Origin: Niveispirillum cyanobacteriorum
GTDB lineage: Bacteria > Pseudomonadota > Alphaproteobacteria > Azospirillales > Azospirillaceae
Reading direction: 5' to 3'
DNA: 64,000 nt
NCBI RefSeq assembly: GCF_002868735.1
Contig: NZ_CP025611.1
Coordinates: forward strand, 2,735,001 to 2,799,000
The notes beneath the pieces are model-generated. The model saw nothing but the letters and a program-made list of their open reading frames with translations. It searched no databases and was not told the DNA's origin. The position numbers and the translations under genes are program-made. This document shows, piece by piece, positions 44,218-54,086 of the stretch. Within the stretch, counting starts at the first letter, position 1. Every line of letters starts with the position of its first letter.

Positions 44218-45939
44218 ATGGCGAAAAATCGAAAATCGGCTTCGGCCTTCCTGGCCCCATTCGTCGCGGCCATTGCGCTGGCGGTCGCCGGCCCGGTTGC
44301 GGCGGCCGATTTCCTGTTCGTCAATGGCAAGATCTACACACCCGACGGCTGGCGCACGACGATGGAGGTCAAGGACGGCCATATCGCGCGCATCGGCGGT
44401 GACGCAGAGGCCAAGCAGTGGCAGGCGGGTGCCGGCCAGGTGGTCGACCTGAGCGGCAAGACCATCCTGCCCGGCCTTTACGACATGCATGTGCATCCCG
44501 TGCTGCAGGCCAAGGGGGAGGAAGGCCGCTGTCGCGTGCCGCAGGATGCGGACGCCGCAAAGCTGCTGGCCCTAGTTGCCGACTGCGTGAAGGCGGCCAA
44601 GCCCGGCGAGTGGGTGACGGGTGGGCAATGGCAGGCCTCCCTGATGCAGGGCACGCCGATCACGGCGGAAACGCTGGATCGGATTTCGCCCGCCAACCCT
44701 CTGATGCTGTTCGATGTCAGCGGCCACAGCGTCTGGGCCAACTCCCAGGCCCTGAAGATCGCCGGCATCACAGACAGCACCGCCAATCCCGAAGGCGGCA
44801 TCATCGAACGTGACGCGAAGGGCAAGCCGACCGGCATTCTGCGCGAAACGGCGGGCCGGCTGGTGACGGCCAAGATCCCGCCGCAGACCAAGGAACAGAC
44901 GGCGGCCAACCTGCGCCACCATCTGGACATGCTGTCCGGCTTCGGTGTCGTCGGCTATATCGAGGCCATGGCCTATCGCGACGATCTGGAGGTCTATGCG
45001 ACCCTGGCCGATCAGGGCATCCTGAAGCAGCGGGTGCAGGCCTGCATCGCCTTCTCCGAAGCGGGCCGGGCGAATGCCGCCTTTGATGAAACACTGGCAG
45101 CGCGCGGCCAATATACCCGCGCCACCTTCAACGCCAATTGCGTCAAGGTTTTCGCCGACGGCGTTCCCACGGAAAGCCATACGGCGGCCATGCTGCACCC
45201 CTATCATGCCGGTCAGCCCAACGCCCCGGCCACGGGCCTGCTGCTGTTCGATCCCGCGCAGATGGCCAAGCTGGTCACCGACTGGGACAAGCAGGGCGTC
45301 ACCGTCATGTTCCATGCCGCCGGCGACCGGTCGGTGCGCGAAGGATTGGACGCCATCGAGGCGGCGCGCAAGGCCAACGGCATGAGGGGGCCGATCCACC
45401 AGATCGGGCATTCCACCTTCATCGACGCGGCGGACATGCCGCGCTTCAAGAAGCTGAAGACCGCAGCCGAATTCTCCCCCTATCTCTGGGACCCGCAGCC
45501 CATCAATGACGACATCACCTCGGCCGTCGGCTCCCCGCGCATCGACCGCGTCTGGCCCATCAAGGAGGCCTTTGCCGCCGATGCGCTGGTGATCGCCGGG
45601 TCGGATTGGGCAGTCGTGCCCAGCCCCAATCCCTGGATCGGCATTGAAACGGCCGTCACCCGCCGCAATCCCGGCGGCAGCGAGCGCAGCTTCGGCCTGG
45701 GCGAGGCCATCACCCTGAAGCAGGCGATTGAGATGTTCTCCATCAACGCCGCCAAGCGCATGGGGATCGAGGCGCAGGCTGGTTCCCTGACGGCCGGAAA
45801 ATGGGCAGATTTCCTGGTGCTGGACAACAGTCCCTTTGACATGCCGGTGACCCAGATCCACACGATCCAGCCTGTTGAGACCTGGATCGCGGGTGCCAAG
45901 GTCTTCGCCCGGGCGGATGCGCCCGCCGCGGCAAAGTAA
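44218..45939 (+). CDS. Exported YtcJ-like amidohydrolase (copy 2)
   Basis: 573 residues; start ATG 44218 (MAKNRKSASAFLAPF) gives a clean signal peptide ending near GPVAAA. Motifs parallel copy 1: LYDMHVHPVL, KVFADGVPTESHTAAML, MFHAAGDRSV and VIAGSDWAVVPSPNPW. The two copies share sequence along their length, e.g. NPEGGIIERDAKGKPTGILRE against DPVGGIIERDAAGEPTGLLRE, read in pieces. Presumably periplasmic hydrolases of related amides. Sixteen bases separate it from the deacetylase. Confidence 0.85.
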   Translation: MAKNRKSASAFLAPFVAAIALAVAGPVAAADFLFVNGKIYTPDGWRTTMEVKDGHIARIGGDAEAKQWQAGAGQVVDLSGKTILPGLYDMHVHPVLQAKGEEGRCRVPQDADAAKLLALVADCVKAAKPGEWVTGGQWQASLMQGTPITAETLDRISPANPLMLFDVSGHSVWANSQALKIAGITDSTANPEGGIIERDAKGKPTGILRETAGRLVTAKIPPQTKEQTAANLRHHLDMLSGFGVVGYIEAMAYRDDLEVYATLADQGILKQRVQACIAFSEAGRANAAFDETLAARGQYTRATFNANCVKVFADGVPTESHTAAMLHPYHAGQPNAPATGLLLFDPAQMAKLVTDWDKQGVTVMFHAAGDRSVREGLDAIEAARKANGMRGPIHQIGHSTFIDAADMPRFKKLKTAAEFSPYLWDPQPINDDITSAVGSPRIDRVWPIKEAFAADALVIAGSDWAVVPSPNPWIGIETAVTRRNPGGSERSFGLGEAITLKQAIEMFSINAAKRMGIEAQAGSLTAGKWADFLVLDNSPFDMPVTQIHTIQPVETWIAGAKVFARADAPAAAK

Positions 45940-45954
45940 GCGAGGCAAGCCACC

Positions 45955-47064
45955 ATGTCGCAAACGGCCCTTTATCAGAATGAACGCTGCTTCTGGCACT
46001 CCACCGGCGTCCAGGCGCTTTATATCCCGCTGGATACCTGGGTGCAGCCGCCGACGGGTTCGTACGGCGCCGACACGCCGGACAGCAAGCGCCGGCTGCT
46101 GAACCTGGCCCAGGCATCCGGACTGGTTGATGCGCTGGCTCTGCCCAAGGCACCGCCGGCCAGCCGGGAAGACCTGCTGCGCATCCACCCCGCCGACTAT
46201 CTGGACCGGTTCAAGGCGGCCAGCGATGCTGGCGGCGGCGATCTGGGCCAGCTGGCCCCCTTCTCCAAGGGCGGGTATGAGATTGCCTGCATCTCCGCCG
46301 GGCTGGGTATTGAAGCGGTGGATGCCGTCGTCACTGGCCGGTTCAAAAATGCCTATGCACTGTGCCGGCCGGCGGGGCACCATTGCCTGCCCGATATGCC
46401 TATGGGTTTCTGTCTCCTGTGCAACATTCCCATTGCCATCGAGGCGGCGCGGGCGAGGCACGGTGTCGGGCGGATCGCAGTGCTGGATTGGGACGTCCAT
46501 CATGGCAACGGCACCCAGCATGTCTATTATGATTGTGGCGACACTCTGACCATCTCCATTCATCAGGACCGCTGCTTCCCGCCAGGCTACAGTGGGGCCG
46601 AAGATCGCGGAGCCGCAAATGGCTTGGGCGCCAATATCAATATTCCGCTGCCAGCTGGGTCCGGACACAACACCTATCTGCGTGCGATGCAGACCATCGT
46701 TATTCCGGCCGTGACCGCATTCAAACCGGAGCTGATCATTGTCGCCAGCGGACTGGACGCAAATGCTGTCGATCCCCTGGCACGCATGCTGCTGTACAGC
46801 GACAGCTATCGCGAGATCACGAAGTTGATCATGGGCGTCGCGGACTGCTTGTGCGGCGGTCGGCTAGTCGTGATCCACGAGGGTGGCTACTCCGAAGCCT
46901 ATGTCCCCTTCTGCGGCCATGCGGTGCTTGAGACGCTGGCAGGCGTCCGCACGTCGGTGGCTGACCCCGAGCTGGAAATGTTTACGCGTTGGCAGCCGGC
47001 GCAGCAAATACAGTCCTTCCAAGACCAATGGGTCGATACTCTAGCCAAGGAACTTCTGACATGA
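45955..47064 (+). CDS. Class II histone-deacetylase-like amidohydrolase
   Basis: Arginase/deacetylase-fold zinc enzyme, 369 residues, no signal peptide. Active-site motifs: CRPAGHHCLPDMPMGFCLL (catalytic His pair), LDWDVHHGNGTQHVYY (zinc Asp and His) and ASGLDANAVDPLARM (zinc Asp), then HEGGYSEAYVP. Bacterial relatives deacetylate polyamines or other acylated amines. In this cluster it may remove an acyl group from an amine released by the upstream amidohydrolases. It overlaps the next gene by four bases (ATGA). Confidence 0.88.
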   Translation: MSQTALYQNERCFWHSTGVQALYIPLDTWVQPPTGSYGADTPDSKRRLLNLAQASGLVDALALPKAPPASREDLLRIHPADYLDRFKAASDAGGGDLGQLAPFSKGGYEIACISAGLGIEAVDAVVTGRFKNAYALCRPAGHHCLPDMPMGFCLLCNIPIAIEAARARHGVGRIAVLDWDVHHGNGTQHVYYDCGDTLTISIHQDRCFPPGYSGAEDRGAANGLGANINIPLPAGSGHNTYLRAMQTIVIPAVTAFKPELIIVASGLDANAVDPLARMLLYSDSYREITKLIMGVADCLCGGRLVVIHEGGYSEAYVPFCGHAVLETLAGVRTSVADPELEMFTRWQPAQQIQSFQDQWVDTLAKELLT

Positions 47065-47756
47065 ACGTGAAAGCCTTTATTGTGACCGCTAGCCTGTTGA
47101 TCTGTCCGATGACCTCCTGCCTGGCAGCGGAGATTCAGGCCGCGCCTGATGCCGGTTGGCGCGAGAAGGTCCGGCACTTCGCGGAAGCCAATTTCAAGCA
47201 TCCTGCGTGGGGCTACAGCCATTCCGTCCGGGATTATGATCTGGCTCGACAACTGGCGGCGACAGATGGAGTCAAGCTGGATGATGATGTCCTGTTTGCA
47301 GCTGCCATGCTGCATGACATGGCTGCCTTCCCTGGCTATGCAGCCAAAGATGTGGATCATGCAGACGGGGCTGCGGAGCTTGTCGGGAACGTCCTGAAGG
47401 ACACTGGCTTCCCCATGGGCAAATTGCAAGCCGTGCAGTCGGCCATCCGCACGCACATGTTCTTCCGGGACCCGGTCGGTCCGGAGGCGCTTTACCTGCA
47501 TGATGCCGACGCGCTGGAATGGCTGGGAGCGATCGGTATTGCGCGGCTGACCGCGACGGTCGACTTGACTGGAACCATCATCGGCGGCTCGCCCGACGGC
47601 CCGACCGTGGTCAAGGGTCTGCAGGCCAATCTGCAGGCCGTGCCGCAGCGGGTATTATCGAAGGCGGGCCAGGCGTTGGTGCCAGAGCGCAGCGCCTTCC
47701 TTAAGCGCTATCTCGAACTTCTGGGGGGACAGACCGATGATTTCAAGAAGCTTTAA
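47061..47756 (+). CDS. Exported HD-domain protein
   Basis: 231 residues. Signal peptide-like start MNVKAFIVTASLLICPMTSC, with Cys near residue 20. HD-type metal phosphohydrolase pattern: GYSHSVRDYDLARQL (His), AAMLHDMAAFPG (HD), DHADGAAELV and IRTHMF, then HDADALEWLG. HD domains usually hydrolyse phosphate esters in the cytoplasm, so an exported member in a catabolic operon is unusual. It overlaps the start of the MBL gene by 20 bases. Function unknown. Confidence 0.75.
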   Translation: MNVKAFIVTASLLICPMTSCLAAEIQAAPDAGWREKVRHFAEANFKHPAWGYSHSVRDYDLARQLAATDGVKLDDDVLFAAAMLHDMAAFPGYAAKDVDHADGAAELVGNVLKDTGFPMGKLQAVQSAIRTHMFFRDPVGPEALYLHDADALEWLGAIGIARLTATVDLTGTIIGGSPDGPTVVKGLQANLQAVPQRVLSKAGQALVPERSAFLKRYLELLGGQTDDFKKL

Positions 47757-48660
47757 GTCCCTTATGGTCGCCGCCCTGACCGTGGCGGCCGCCTGCCTGC
47801 CCGTCTGCGCCGCATACCCCGACCTGACCGTGACGGTGCATAAAGGCGGCTTTGCAACGGTGAATTCTTACATCATCTCCAATGGCAAGACGCTGACGGT
47901 CATCGATGTGCAGCGCAAGGGCTATGAAGCGCAGAAGCTGGCAGATCTGGTCCGGTCGATGGGCCTGCCGCTGACCCAAGTCTTCATCACCCATGGTCAT
48001 ACCGACCATTTCACTGGCATGCATGTCTTTCGCGACCTGTTCCCTAAGGCCCGTATTCTGGTGGCGGATGAGGCCATCCGCCGCGACGTCAAGGAATATG
48101 CGATCTATATGGACCAGGGCGGGGCGACGGAGGCGGAAACGCCACTGGAGCGACCGCTGCGTCCGAAGTCAGCATCTTTCCCGGAAGGGTTCGATTACGA
48201 GAACAGTATCGGCTTGCTGAAAGGGCCGGTGCTGAATTTCGATGGCGGCGGAGCCTGCGATGTCATGTCAACCTACCCCGCCACCGAAGCGCCGCACATG
48301 TCGACGCTTTACTGCAAGTCGATCAATGCCCTGTTCCTGGCCGACCTTGGTTATAACAAGGTGCATCCCTGGATGGGCGACGACATCACCATTGAACGGG
48401 TTGTCGCCTGGAAAAAGGAGCTAGTGCGTCTCCGTCGGGAATATGGTCAGTTGAACCCTACCATCTATCCCGGCCATGGTGATCCCGGCACCATCGCCAT
48501 GGTGGATGAGCTGATCAGTTATTTCGACAATTATCTGCGCATCGTCGCTAATGCCGAGAACAGAACAGACGCCATGATGCAGATCACTAGGCTTTATCCT
48601 GATTACAAGGAAGCCGACTTCTTCCTAAAGTATAGCCTGATTAACCATATCGGGGAATAG
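47737..48660 (+). CDS. Exported MBL-fold hydrolase
   Basis: 307 residues with signal peptide (FKSLMVAALTVAAACLPVCA). Metallo-beta-lactamase-fold motif THGHTDHFTG (HxHxDH), a bridging-Asp region LFLADLGYNKVHP and the last His in YPGHGDPG. The third-position His of some families (C-terminal to the HxHxDH) is not obvious: AATEAPHMSTLY-like TYPATEAPHMS provides a candidate. Last gene of the cluster starting at 39747. Substrate unknown. Confidence 0.82.
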   Translation: MISRSFKSLMVAALTVAAACLPVCAAYPDLTVTVHKGGFATVNSYIISNGKTLTVIDVQRKGYEAQKLADLVRSMGLPLTQVFITHGHTDHFTGMHVFRDLFPKARILVADEAIRRDVKEYAIYMDQGGATEAETPLERPLRPKSASFPEGFDYENSIGLLKGPVLNFDGGGACDVMSTYPATEAPHMSTLYCKSINALFLADLGYNKVHPWMGDDITIERVVAWKKELVRLRREYGQLNPTIYPGHGDPGTIAMVDELISYFDNYLRIVANAENRTDAMMQITRLYPDYKEADFFLKYSLINHIGE

Positions 48661-49366
48661 CCGCTGTTATAACCTGCATCATTCACCGGAGTGACGGGCG
48701 TGCTTCAGCCCTTTTATCGGAGGTTGAATTCGGATTCTGGCACCGAAACGCACCGATTAGGGGAGCCACACCCGTCATACTTGAAACTACGCTTTCTCTG
48801 CCGAGCCTGTCAGCTGTTTCCGCCAAACTGATCGAGGCCTGGTTTGGTGGCGGCAGAGAAACGTTTCGGCGTGAGGAACGGCATAATGCGTCTTGCATGT
48901 GGATCGGCTCAGAAACGTGCCCCCAGGGCAAGCTCTCGCTATGTATCTGAGATAGACCGGAGAATGGTAGTTGAACCAGTGTCACGGTCGGCGCCGATCG
49001 TGACACTGCCTATTCCGGCAATTTCTTCGTCGCGACAAGCACTTGCGATTGTTTTGGGTGGGGCACTGCCCCGAGCCGATTGACACCCAACAGCGGCACC
49101 AGGTTGGCAGCGGCCTCCGGTTCACCGTCCATCGATGTGATCGGGGCAATCAGGGGCGCTGGTGGGCGTTACAATTTGATAGCTTTCAATTGGTTGACGT
49201 CCGCTCTCCCTTTGCTGAGCTGCATACAAAAATGTCTAAACCCCACGGATCGTCACTTTCTTCGCCCGGAAATGATTTGAGTCATCGCGCCGAGGATGGA
49301 GTTGGCGACAAATGATGAACCAGCCGAGTCATCTCACCCAGGCAAGGTTCGAGAGGAGCGACGGGA
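48661..49366. other. Long intergenic region without a convincing gene
   Basis: About 700 bases between the MBL gene and the PAS-GGDEF-EAL gene. Several short ORFs exist in both directions, none with recognisable content. The only clear structure is the 30-base palindrome at 48978-49007. Confidence 0.5.
48978..49007. repeat. 30-bp near-perfect palindrome
   Basis: Arms AGTGTCACG and CGTGACACT enclose the self-complementary TCGGCGCCGA, with one G/T pair between. It has almost no loop, so a DNA-protein site or recombination site fits better than an RNA terminator. No T tract follows. Confidence 0.5.
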
Positions 49367-51142
49367 ATGCCGACCATCGACTCAGACATTGCCACGTTCC
49401 CCGACCTGCCATGCCCTGAAATCACAGGCGTGGTTGCCAGTGCGACTACTGATGCGCTGATGGTCACCGGTCCGGACGACCGTATCCTGTTCGTCAATCC
49501 TGCCTTTTCCCGGATCACCGGTTTTTCCTGCGCGGAACTTTTTGGGCAGGAGCCGTTCATGTGGAAAACCGACCGTTCACCGCCCGATTTTTATCACCAA
49601 ATGTGGCAGATACTCCGGGACAAAGGGTTCTGGGAAGGCGACCTTTGGAACCAGAACAAGACAGGTCAGGCGTTCAGCGAATGGACCCGTATCCACCGCC
49701 TGCGGTCCACATCGTCGGATGAGGCCTTTCACGTCACCCTGTTTTCGGACGTGTCGCAGCGTCGCCGTTCACGGCCACGCCAGGTCAAAAGCCAGCTTAC
49801 CGATGGTTTGACCGGCCTGCCGAACCGCTACCGTTTTGTGACCGACCTTCGATCCGCCCTTGGTCGTGCCGGCGTGCCGTCGGTTACCGTCATTGTCATG
49901 AACATTGACCAGTTCCGCCGCGTCAATGAACAGGCGGGACATGAAGGCGGCGACCGACTGTTGAACCGTATTGCCTGCGCTCTGCGGTAGCGGCTGCGTG
50001 CAACCGATGTGCTGGCGCGGCTGGCCGGTGATGAATTTGCTGTCCTGCTGGCCAACCCGATCGAGAATGAGGATGCGCTGTGCCTGGTCCACGACCTGCA
50101 GGAGGTCATTGCCGAGGCCGGAAAGGATGCCGCGCTGAACGATCCGTTGACGACGTCGGCTGGTATTGTCACCCACACCGGCGCGTGTGCCGACCCCTGT
50201 GAGGAGTCGGAGTTGATGCTGCGCAACGCCATTGCCGCCGTCGATGATGCGCGCCGCGCCGGGCACCATCGGGTCGCCATCCATACAGAGGAAAGTGCGG
50301 CCCGTCGGCTGGCCCGGCAGACGCAGGAACGCGCCCTGCGCAAGGCGATTGAGAGCAACGCGCTGGCCCTGCATTTTCAGCCCAAGGTCGATCTGCGCAC
50401 AGGCGCTGTGATCGGCGCAGAGGCACTGGTGCGCTGGCACCTGGAAGGCACCGGCGACATCCCGCCCGCCCAGTTCATCCCCCTGGCCGAGGAATGCGGT
50501 CTGATCCAACGTATAGGGGAGATTACTCTTGAAAAGGCCTTTGCGGCCCTGACCGCCTGGATGGCGACGGGCCGGCCGCCGGTGCCGGTGTCGATCAATG
50601 TGTCGGCCGTGCAGTTGGACGGGCGTCTTCTGGCGGCGAAGCTGCGCGACCTGCTGCGCAGCAATATGGTGCCGCCGGAACTGATCGAAATAGAGGTGAC
50701 GGAGACGGCGTTTGCGCATGACATGGAAGGTGCCATTGCCGAACTTCAGGCCGTGCGGGCCATGGGGGTTCGGATTGCGCTGGATGATTTCGGCACAGGC
50801 TACGCCACCTTATCGCTGCTGCAACGGCTTCCAGTCGACACGCTGAAGATCGACCGGTCCTTTGTCTCGGAAATGATAGATACCCGTTCATCGGAAGAGA
50901 TCGTCCGGATGGTGATCGCGCTGGCCCGCGCGCTGGGCAAGGACCTGGTGGCTGAAGGCGTGGAGACCGTCGAACAGTCACGCCGCCTCGTCGAACTCGG
51001 CTGCGAGGCGGGACAGGGGTGGCTCTATGCCAGGGCCATGCCCTTTGACGTGCTGATGGCGTTCATCGAAAAAAGCCACAGTACCGAACCAGGCCGAGTG
51101 CAATCGAACATGCCCCTAGCCCTGCGGAGGGTTGCCCCATGA
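49367..51142 (+). pseudogene. PAS-GGDEF-EAL c-di-GMP protein with in-frame TAG
   Basis: A 591-codon frame broken only by TAG at 49988-49990. Before it: PAS domain (ATTDALMVTGPDDRILFVNP, about 27-130) and the first half of a GGDEF domain (LTDGLTGLPNRYRF). After it, same frame, from CGG 49991: LRATDVLARLAGDEFAVLLA (the signature is AGDEF) and an EAL domain with EALVRWHLEG, SINVSAVQLDG, ALDDFGTGYATL and KIDRSF. As sequenced, two pieces could be made: 207 residues, and an EAL-containing part from about 50009. The EAL site looks intact, so a phosphodiesterase is possible if translation restarts or reads through. Confidence 0.85.
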
Positions 51143-52596
51143 CACCGGTCGAACGGTTACGCGCGCTTACATCGCTTCTGGTTCTGGCACTTCTTGCCCT
51201 TCAGGTTCCCACCATCACGGTGTTGCCGGTGCTGATGTCCGGCACCTCCTCGCTGGCAGCGCCAGCGGTGGCCCTGCTCTGCCTTGGTGCAGCACTGGCG
51301 GCATGGCGGTTTGCACCGACACAGACCTCACGGCTTGTGATGGCGGTCAGCCTGCCTGTGGCGGCGTCAATGTCGGTTGTCGCCGTCGCCGGCCATCCCT
51401 GGCAGACCGCGATGGTGACCTATGTCCATGTGCTGACCGCATTGTTGGTTGGTTTCAGCGATTGGCGCTGTGTGGGCGTCGCCGTGGCGACGACGGTTCT
51501 GCTGACCCTGGCGGCCTTCCTGGCGGAGGTGCCGGGGGTCGGTGGCGGCGACGTTCTGCAGGTATTGGCAGAGATGTGGCTGACGATTTTCGGCGGCGCC
51601 CTCCTTGGGTGGCTGGCCCTGTCCATGGCGCGGGCCTTTGATAATGCCGCCGCGGCCCTGTCGGACACCGAATCCGCCCATGCGTCGCTGACCACCATGA
51701 TGAATGAGCGTGAAGAGGCGGAAAGGCGCGCCAAGCAGGAACGTGGACGGCTGTTAACCGCGGTGGCTGAAGAGTTGGAGGCCAAGGTCGGCGGTCTTGC
51801 CGATGAGGTCGCCAGCGAAGCCGCGGTGGCGGCCACGGATGCAGAAAGCCTTCATACCCTGGTCGCGAAAGGCTCTCAGGCTTCTGAAGTCATGGCCGAT
51901 GACGGCCGGAAGGCGTTGACGGGTGCCGAGGCGGTGGCCGAAGCCAGCCAGCAATTGTCTGGTGCCATTGCAGAGGTCAGCGGACAAACCGCCCATTGTT
52001 CCGCGCTCGCCCGCGGGGCCGCCGATATCGCGCGCACCACGCAATCGGCGGTGCTGGAGCTGCGCCAGGCAGCCGACAGTATCCAGGACGTGGTTTCCGC
52101 CATCACGGAGATCGCGGAGACCATTAATCTGCTGGCCCTTAACGCCTCAATCGAAGCCGCCAGGGCCGGGGAGGCCGGCAAGGGCTTTGCCGTTGTCGCC
52201 TCTGAGGTCAAGCACCTGGCCGGGCAGACGGCAAAGGCGACCGCCCAGGTGGGCGAACGTATTGCCGCCATCCGCCACGGGGCCGGTTCTGCCGCCGAAG
52301 CGGTGACCAGTATCCTGGAGGCGGTGTTCAAGGTTGATGCGGCCAGTGCCGCCATCGTGGCTGCGGTGGAGGAACAGGACGCCGCGACCCGGAAGATCGC
52401 CAGTGGTGCCGCCGAAGCGGCCATGATCGCGCAGTCTACGGCGGTCGGCGGTACCAACATGGTAGCCAACTGGGCTGATGCCAGCCACCGTGCGGACAGC
52501 GTGACAGAGCTTGCCGGCCGGGTTGCGGAACGGACCGACCGCCTGCGCAATGCTTTGACGCATCTGCTGGATCGTATTCGGACCGAGGCGGTTTAA
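51139..52596 (+). CDS. Methyl-accepting chemotaxis-like protein with multi-TM N-terminus
   Basis: 485 residues. About five hydrophobic helices ([58 protein letters not shown] and two more) replace the usual periplasmic sensor. A coiled segment follows (residues about 175-215) and then an MCP signalling domain with the hairpin tip region [20 protein letters not shown] and [18 protein letters not shown]. Its ATGA start overlaps the EAL gene. It probably signals to a Che-type or c-di-GMP pathway. Confidence 0.88.
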   Translation: MTPVERLRALTSLLVLALLALQVPTITVLPVLMSGTSSLAAPAVALLCLGAALAAWRFAPTQTSRLVMAVSLPVAASMSVVAVAGHPWQTAMVTYVHVLTALLVGFSDWRCVGVAVATTVLLTLAAFLAEVPGVGGGDVLQVLAEMWLTIFGGALLGWLALSMARAFDNAAAALSDTESAHASLTTMMNEREEAERRAKQERGRLLTAVAEELEAKVGGLADEVASEAAVAATDAESLHTLVAKGSQASEVMADDGRKALTGAEAVAEASQQLSGAIAEVSGQTAHCSALARGAADIARTTQSAVLELRQAADSIQDVVSAITEIAETINLLALNASIEAARAGEAGKGFAVVASEVKHLAGQTAKATAQVGERIAAIRHGAGSAAEAVTSILEAVFKVDAASAAIVAAVEEQDAATRKIASGAAEAAMIAQSTAVGGTNMVANWADASHRADSVTELAGRVAERTDRLRNALTHLLDRIRTEAV

Positions 52597-52675
52597 CTTA
52601 AGATTGTTCAGAATGGACACTTCAAGATTGAGTGCTATCTCAGCGCGATCTTTTGCTTAGGATCCGGGGCTTTGA

Positions 52676-53722
52676 ATGAATTTTGATGACACTTTGGCTA
52701 ATGCAAGGAAGTTCGGCGCAGCCGCAGCCGCAAGCCTGTCGAGGTACGGAATCGCGCCCACGCCTGCCGCCTACGGTGTCTGGTACACCTATCACGCCGG
52801 GCATCTCCCGGACCTGGTCAGTGCACTCACTCGCATAATTGCAGCCGGCACCGGCCCGACAGACCTGGACTGCCAGAGTCTGTATGAGCGGTTTCTGTCG
52901 GGCAGTGTAGAGGCGAAAATTGTGGAGGATACCAGCACCGCCTTGCAGGAGGCTCTCGACATTGCCGTGTCGGCCCTGCGCGATGCCAGTGAAGACGCCA
53001 CAGACTATGGCGATATCCTCAACAAAACGGCTGTGGCGTTGAAGTCATCGTCGCTGTCGTCGGTTCCGCTGCACGATATCATTTCCGCCCTGGCCCGCCG
53101 CACGGCGAAGACCGTGAACCATAATCTGCAACTGCAAGGCCGGCTTCAGGACTCGGCCAGCGAGCTTCAGACCATGCGGTCTACCCTGGCGACCGTGCAT
53201 CGTGAGGCCAATACCGATGGGCTGACAGGCGTCGCTAATCGTCGTAGGTTCGATACGGTGCTGCGAAATGAGATTGCACGCGCGGGTGCTGACAATCAGC
53301 CCTTCTCGCTCATCATCGCGGATGTCGATCATTTCAAGAAATTCAACGACACGCACGGACACACAGTCGGTGATCAGGTACTAAGGTCTGCTGCCGGTCT
53401 TTTGAGTTCGATGGTGCGCGAAGGCGATACGGTCGCCCGGTATGGTGGTGAGGAGTTCGCCATCATCCTTCCCGGTATCAGCATCGATCAGGCCGCTGCC
53501 ACAGCTGAGCGGCTGCGGGCCTCTGTTGCAAGTCGTAAGATCATACAGCGGGGCTCAGGTACCCCCGTCGGCTCCGTAACTATGTCGTTCGGGATTGCTG
53601 AATACTGGAGCGCTGAAACAGCGAATTCCCTTATTGAGCGAGCGGATCGTGCTCTCTACTCGGCCAAAGCGGGTGGTCGCAACATGGTGTGTGTAGGATA
53701 TATTGATGAGGAAGTGCTGTAG
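52676..53722 (+). CDS. Diguanylate cyclase (GGDEF)
   Basis: 348 residues, cytoplasmic. An N-terminal helical region of about 170 residues of unknown type precedes the GGDEF domain: [28 protein letters not shown], and the active-site [17 protein letters not shown], five residues before GGEEF, is the RxxD inhibitory site, so product inhibition is likely. It makes c-di-GMP and may be paired with the preceding EAL gene. Confidence 0.92.
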   Translation: MNFDDTLANARKFGAAAAASLSRYGIAPTPAAYGVWYTYHAGHLPDLVSALTRIIAAGTGPTDLDCQSLYERFLSGSVEAKIVEDTSTALQEALDIAVSALRDASEDATDYGDILNKTAVALKSSSLSSVPLHDIISALARRTAKTVNHNLQLQGRLQDSASELQTMRSTLATVHREANTDGLTGVANRRRFDTVLRNEIARAGADNQPFSLIIADVDHFKKFNDTHGHTVGDQVLRSAAGLLSSMVREGDTVARYGGEEFAIILPGISIDQAAATAERLRASVASRKIIQRGSGTPVGSVTMSFGIAEYWSAETANSLIERADRALYSAKAGGRNMVCVGYIDEEVL

Positions 53723-54073
53723 ATGCCATGTGTCGCTGGCTGGAAAAAACTCCCCAGAAGTGGCACATCAAAAGAGGTGATCCCGCCAACTCTAGAAACC
53801 ACTATACAGAGTGAGGGTGAACCATTTCAAATTTGCCCTTTACACCTCCGTCGTGGCCTTCGCTGGTGACGGCCCAAGAGGGGCTGCAAAGCGGGAGACG
53901 CTGCGCAGATAAACGAGCTCAATCTCGGCACCAAGCCGCCGTACACTCGTTGCGTTGATCAGACGCTGACGCAACGGACCTACCGTCGGGACGAAAGTCG
54001 ATATTCATGGCTGGCTACTCTGGCTGGCCGGAACCTCAACGTTCAGTTCTTCGGCAAAACCCGGTAATCCACA
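53723..54073. other. Spacer before IS66 copy 2; no gene seen
   Basis: About 350 bases with no recognisable ORF. The AATCCACA at 54066-54073 is the left copy of the IS66 target duplication. Confidence 0.5.
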
Positions 54074-54086
54074 GTAAGCGGTGTTT

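Noticed and set aside
48683-49083. Short ORFs on both strands after the MBL gene
   Set aside because: No ribosome binding sites, no family likeness, and they overlap the palindrome.
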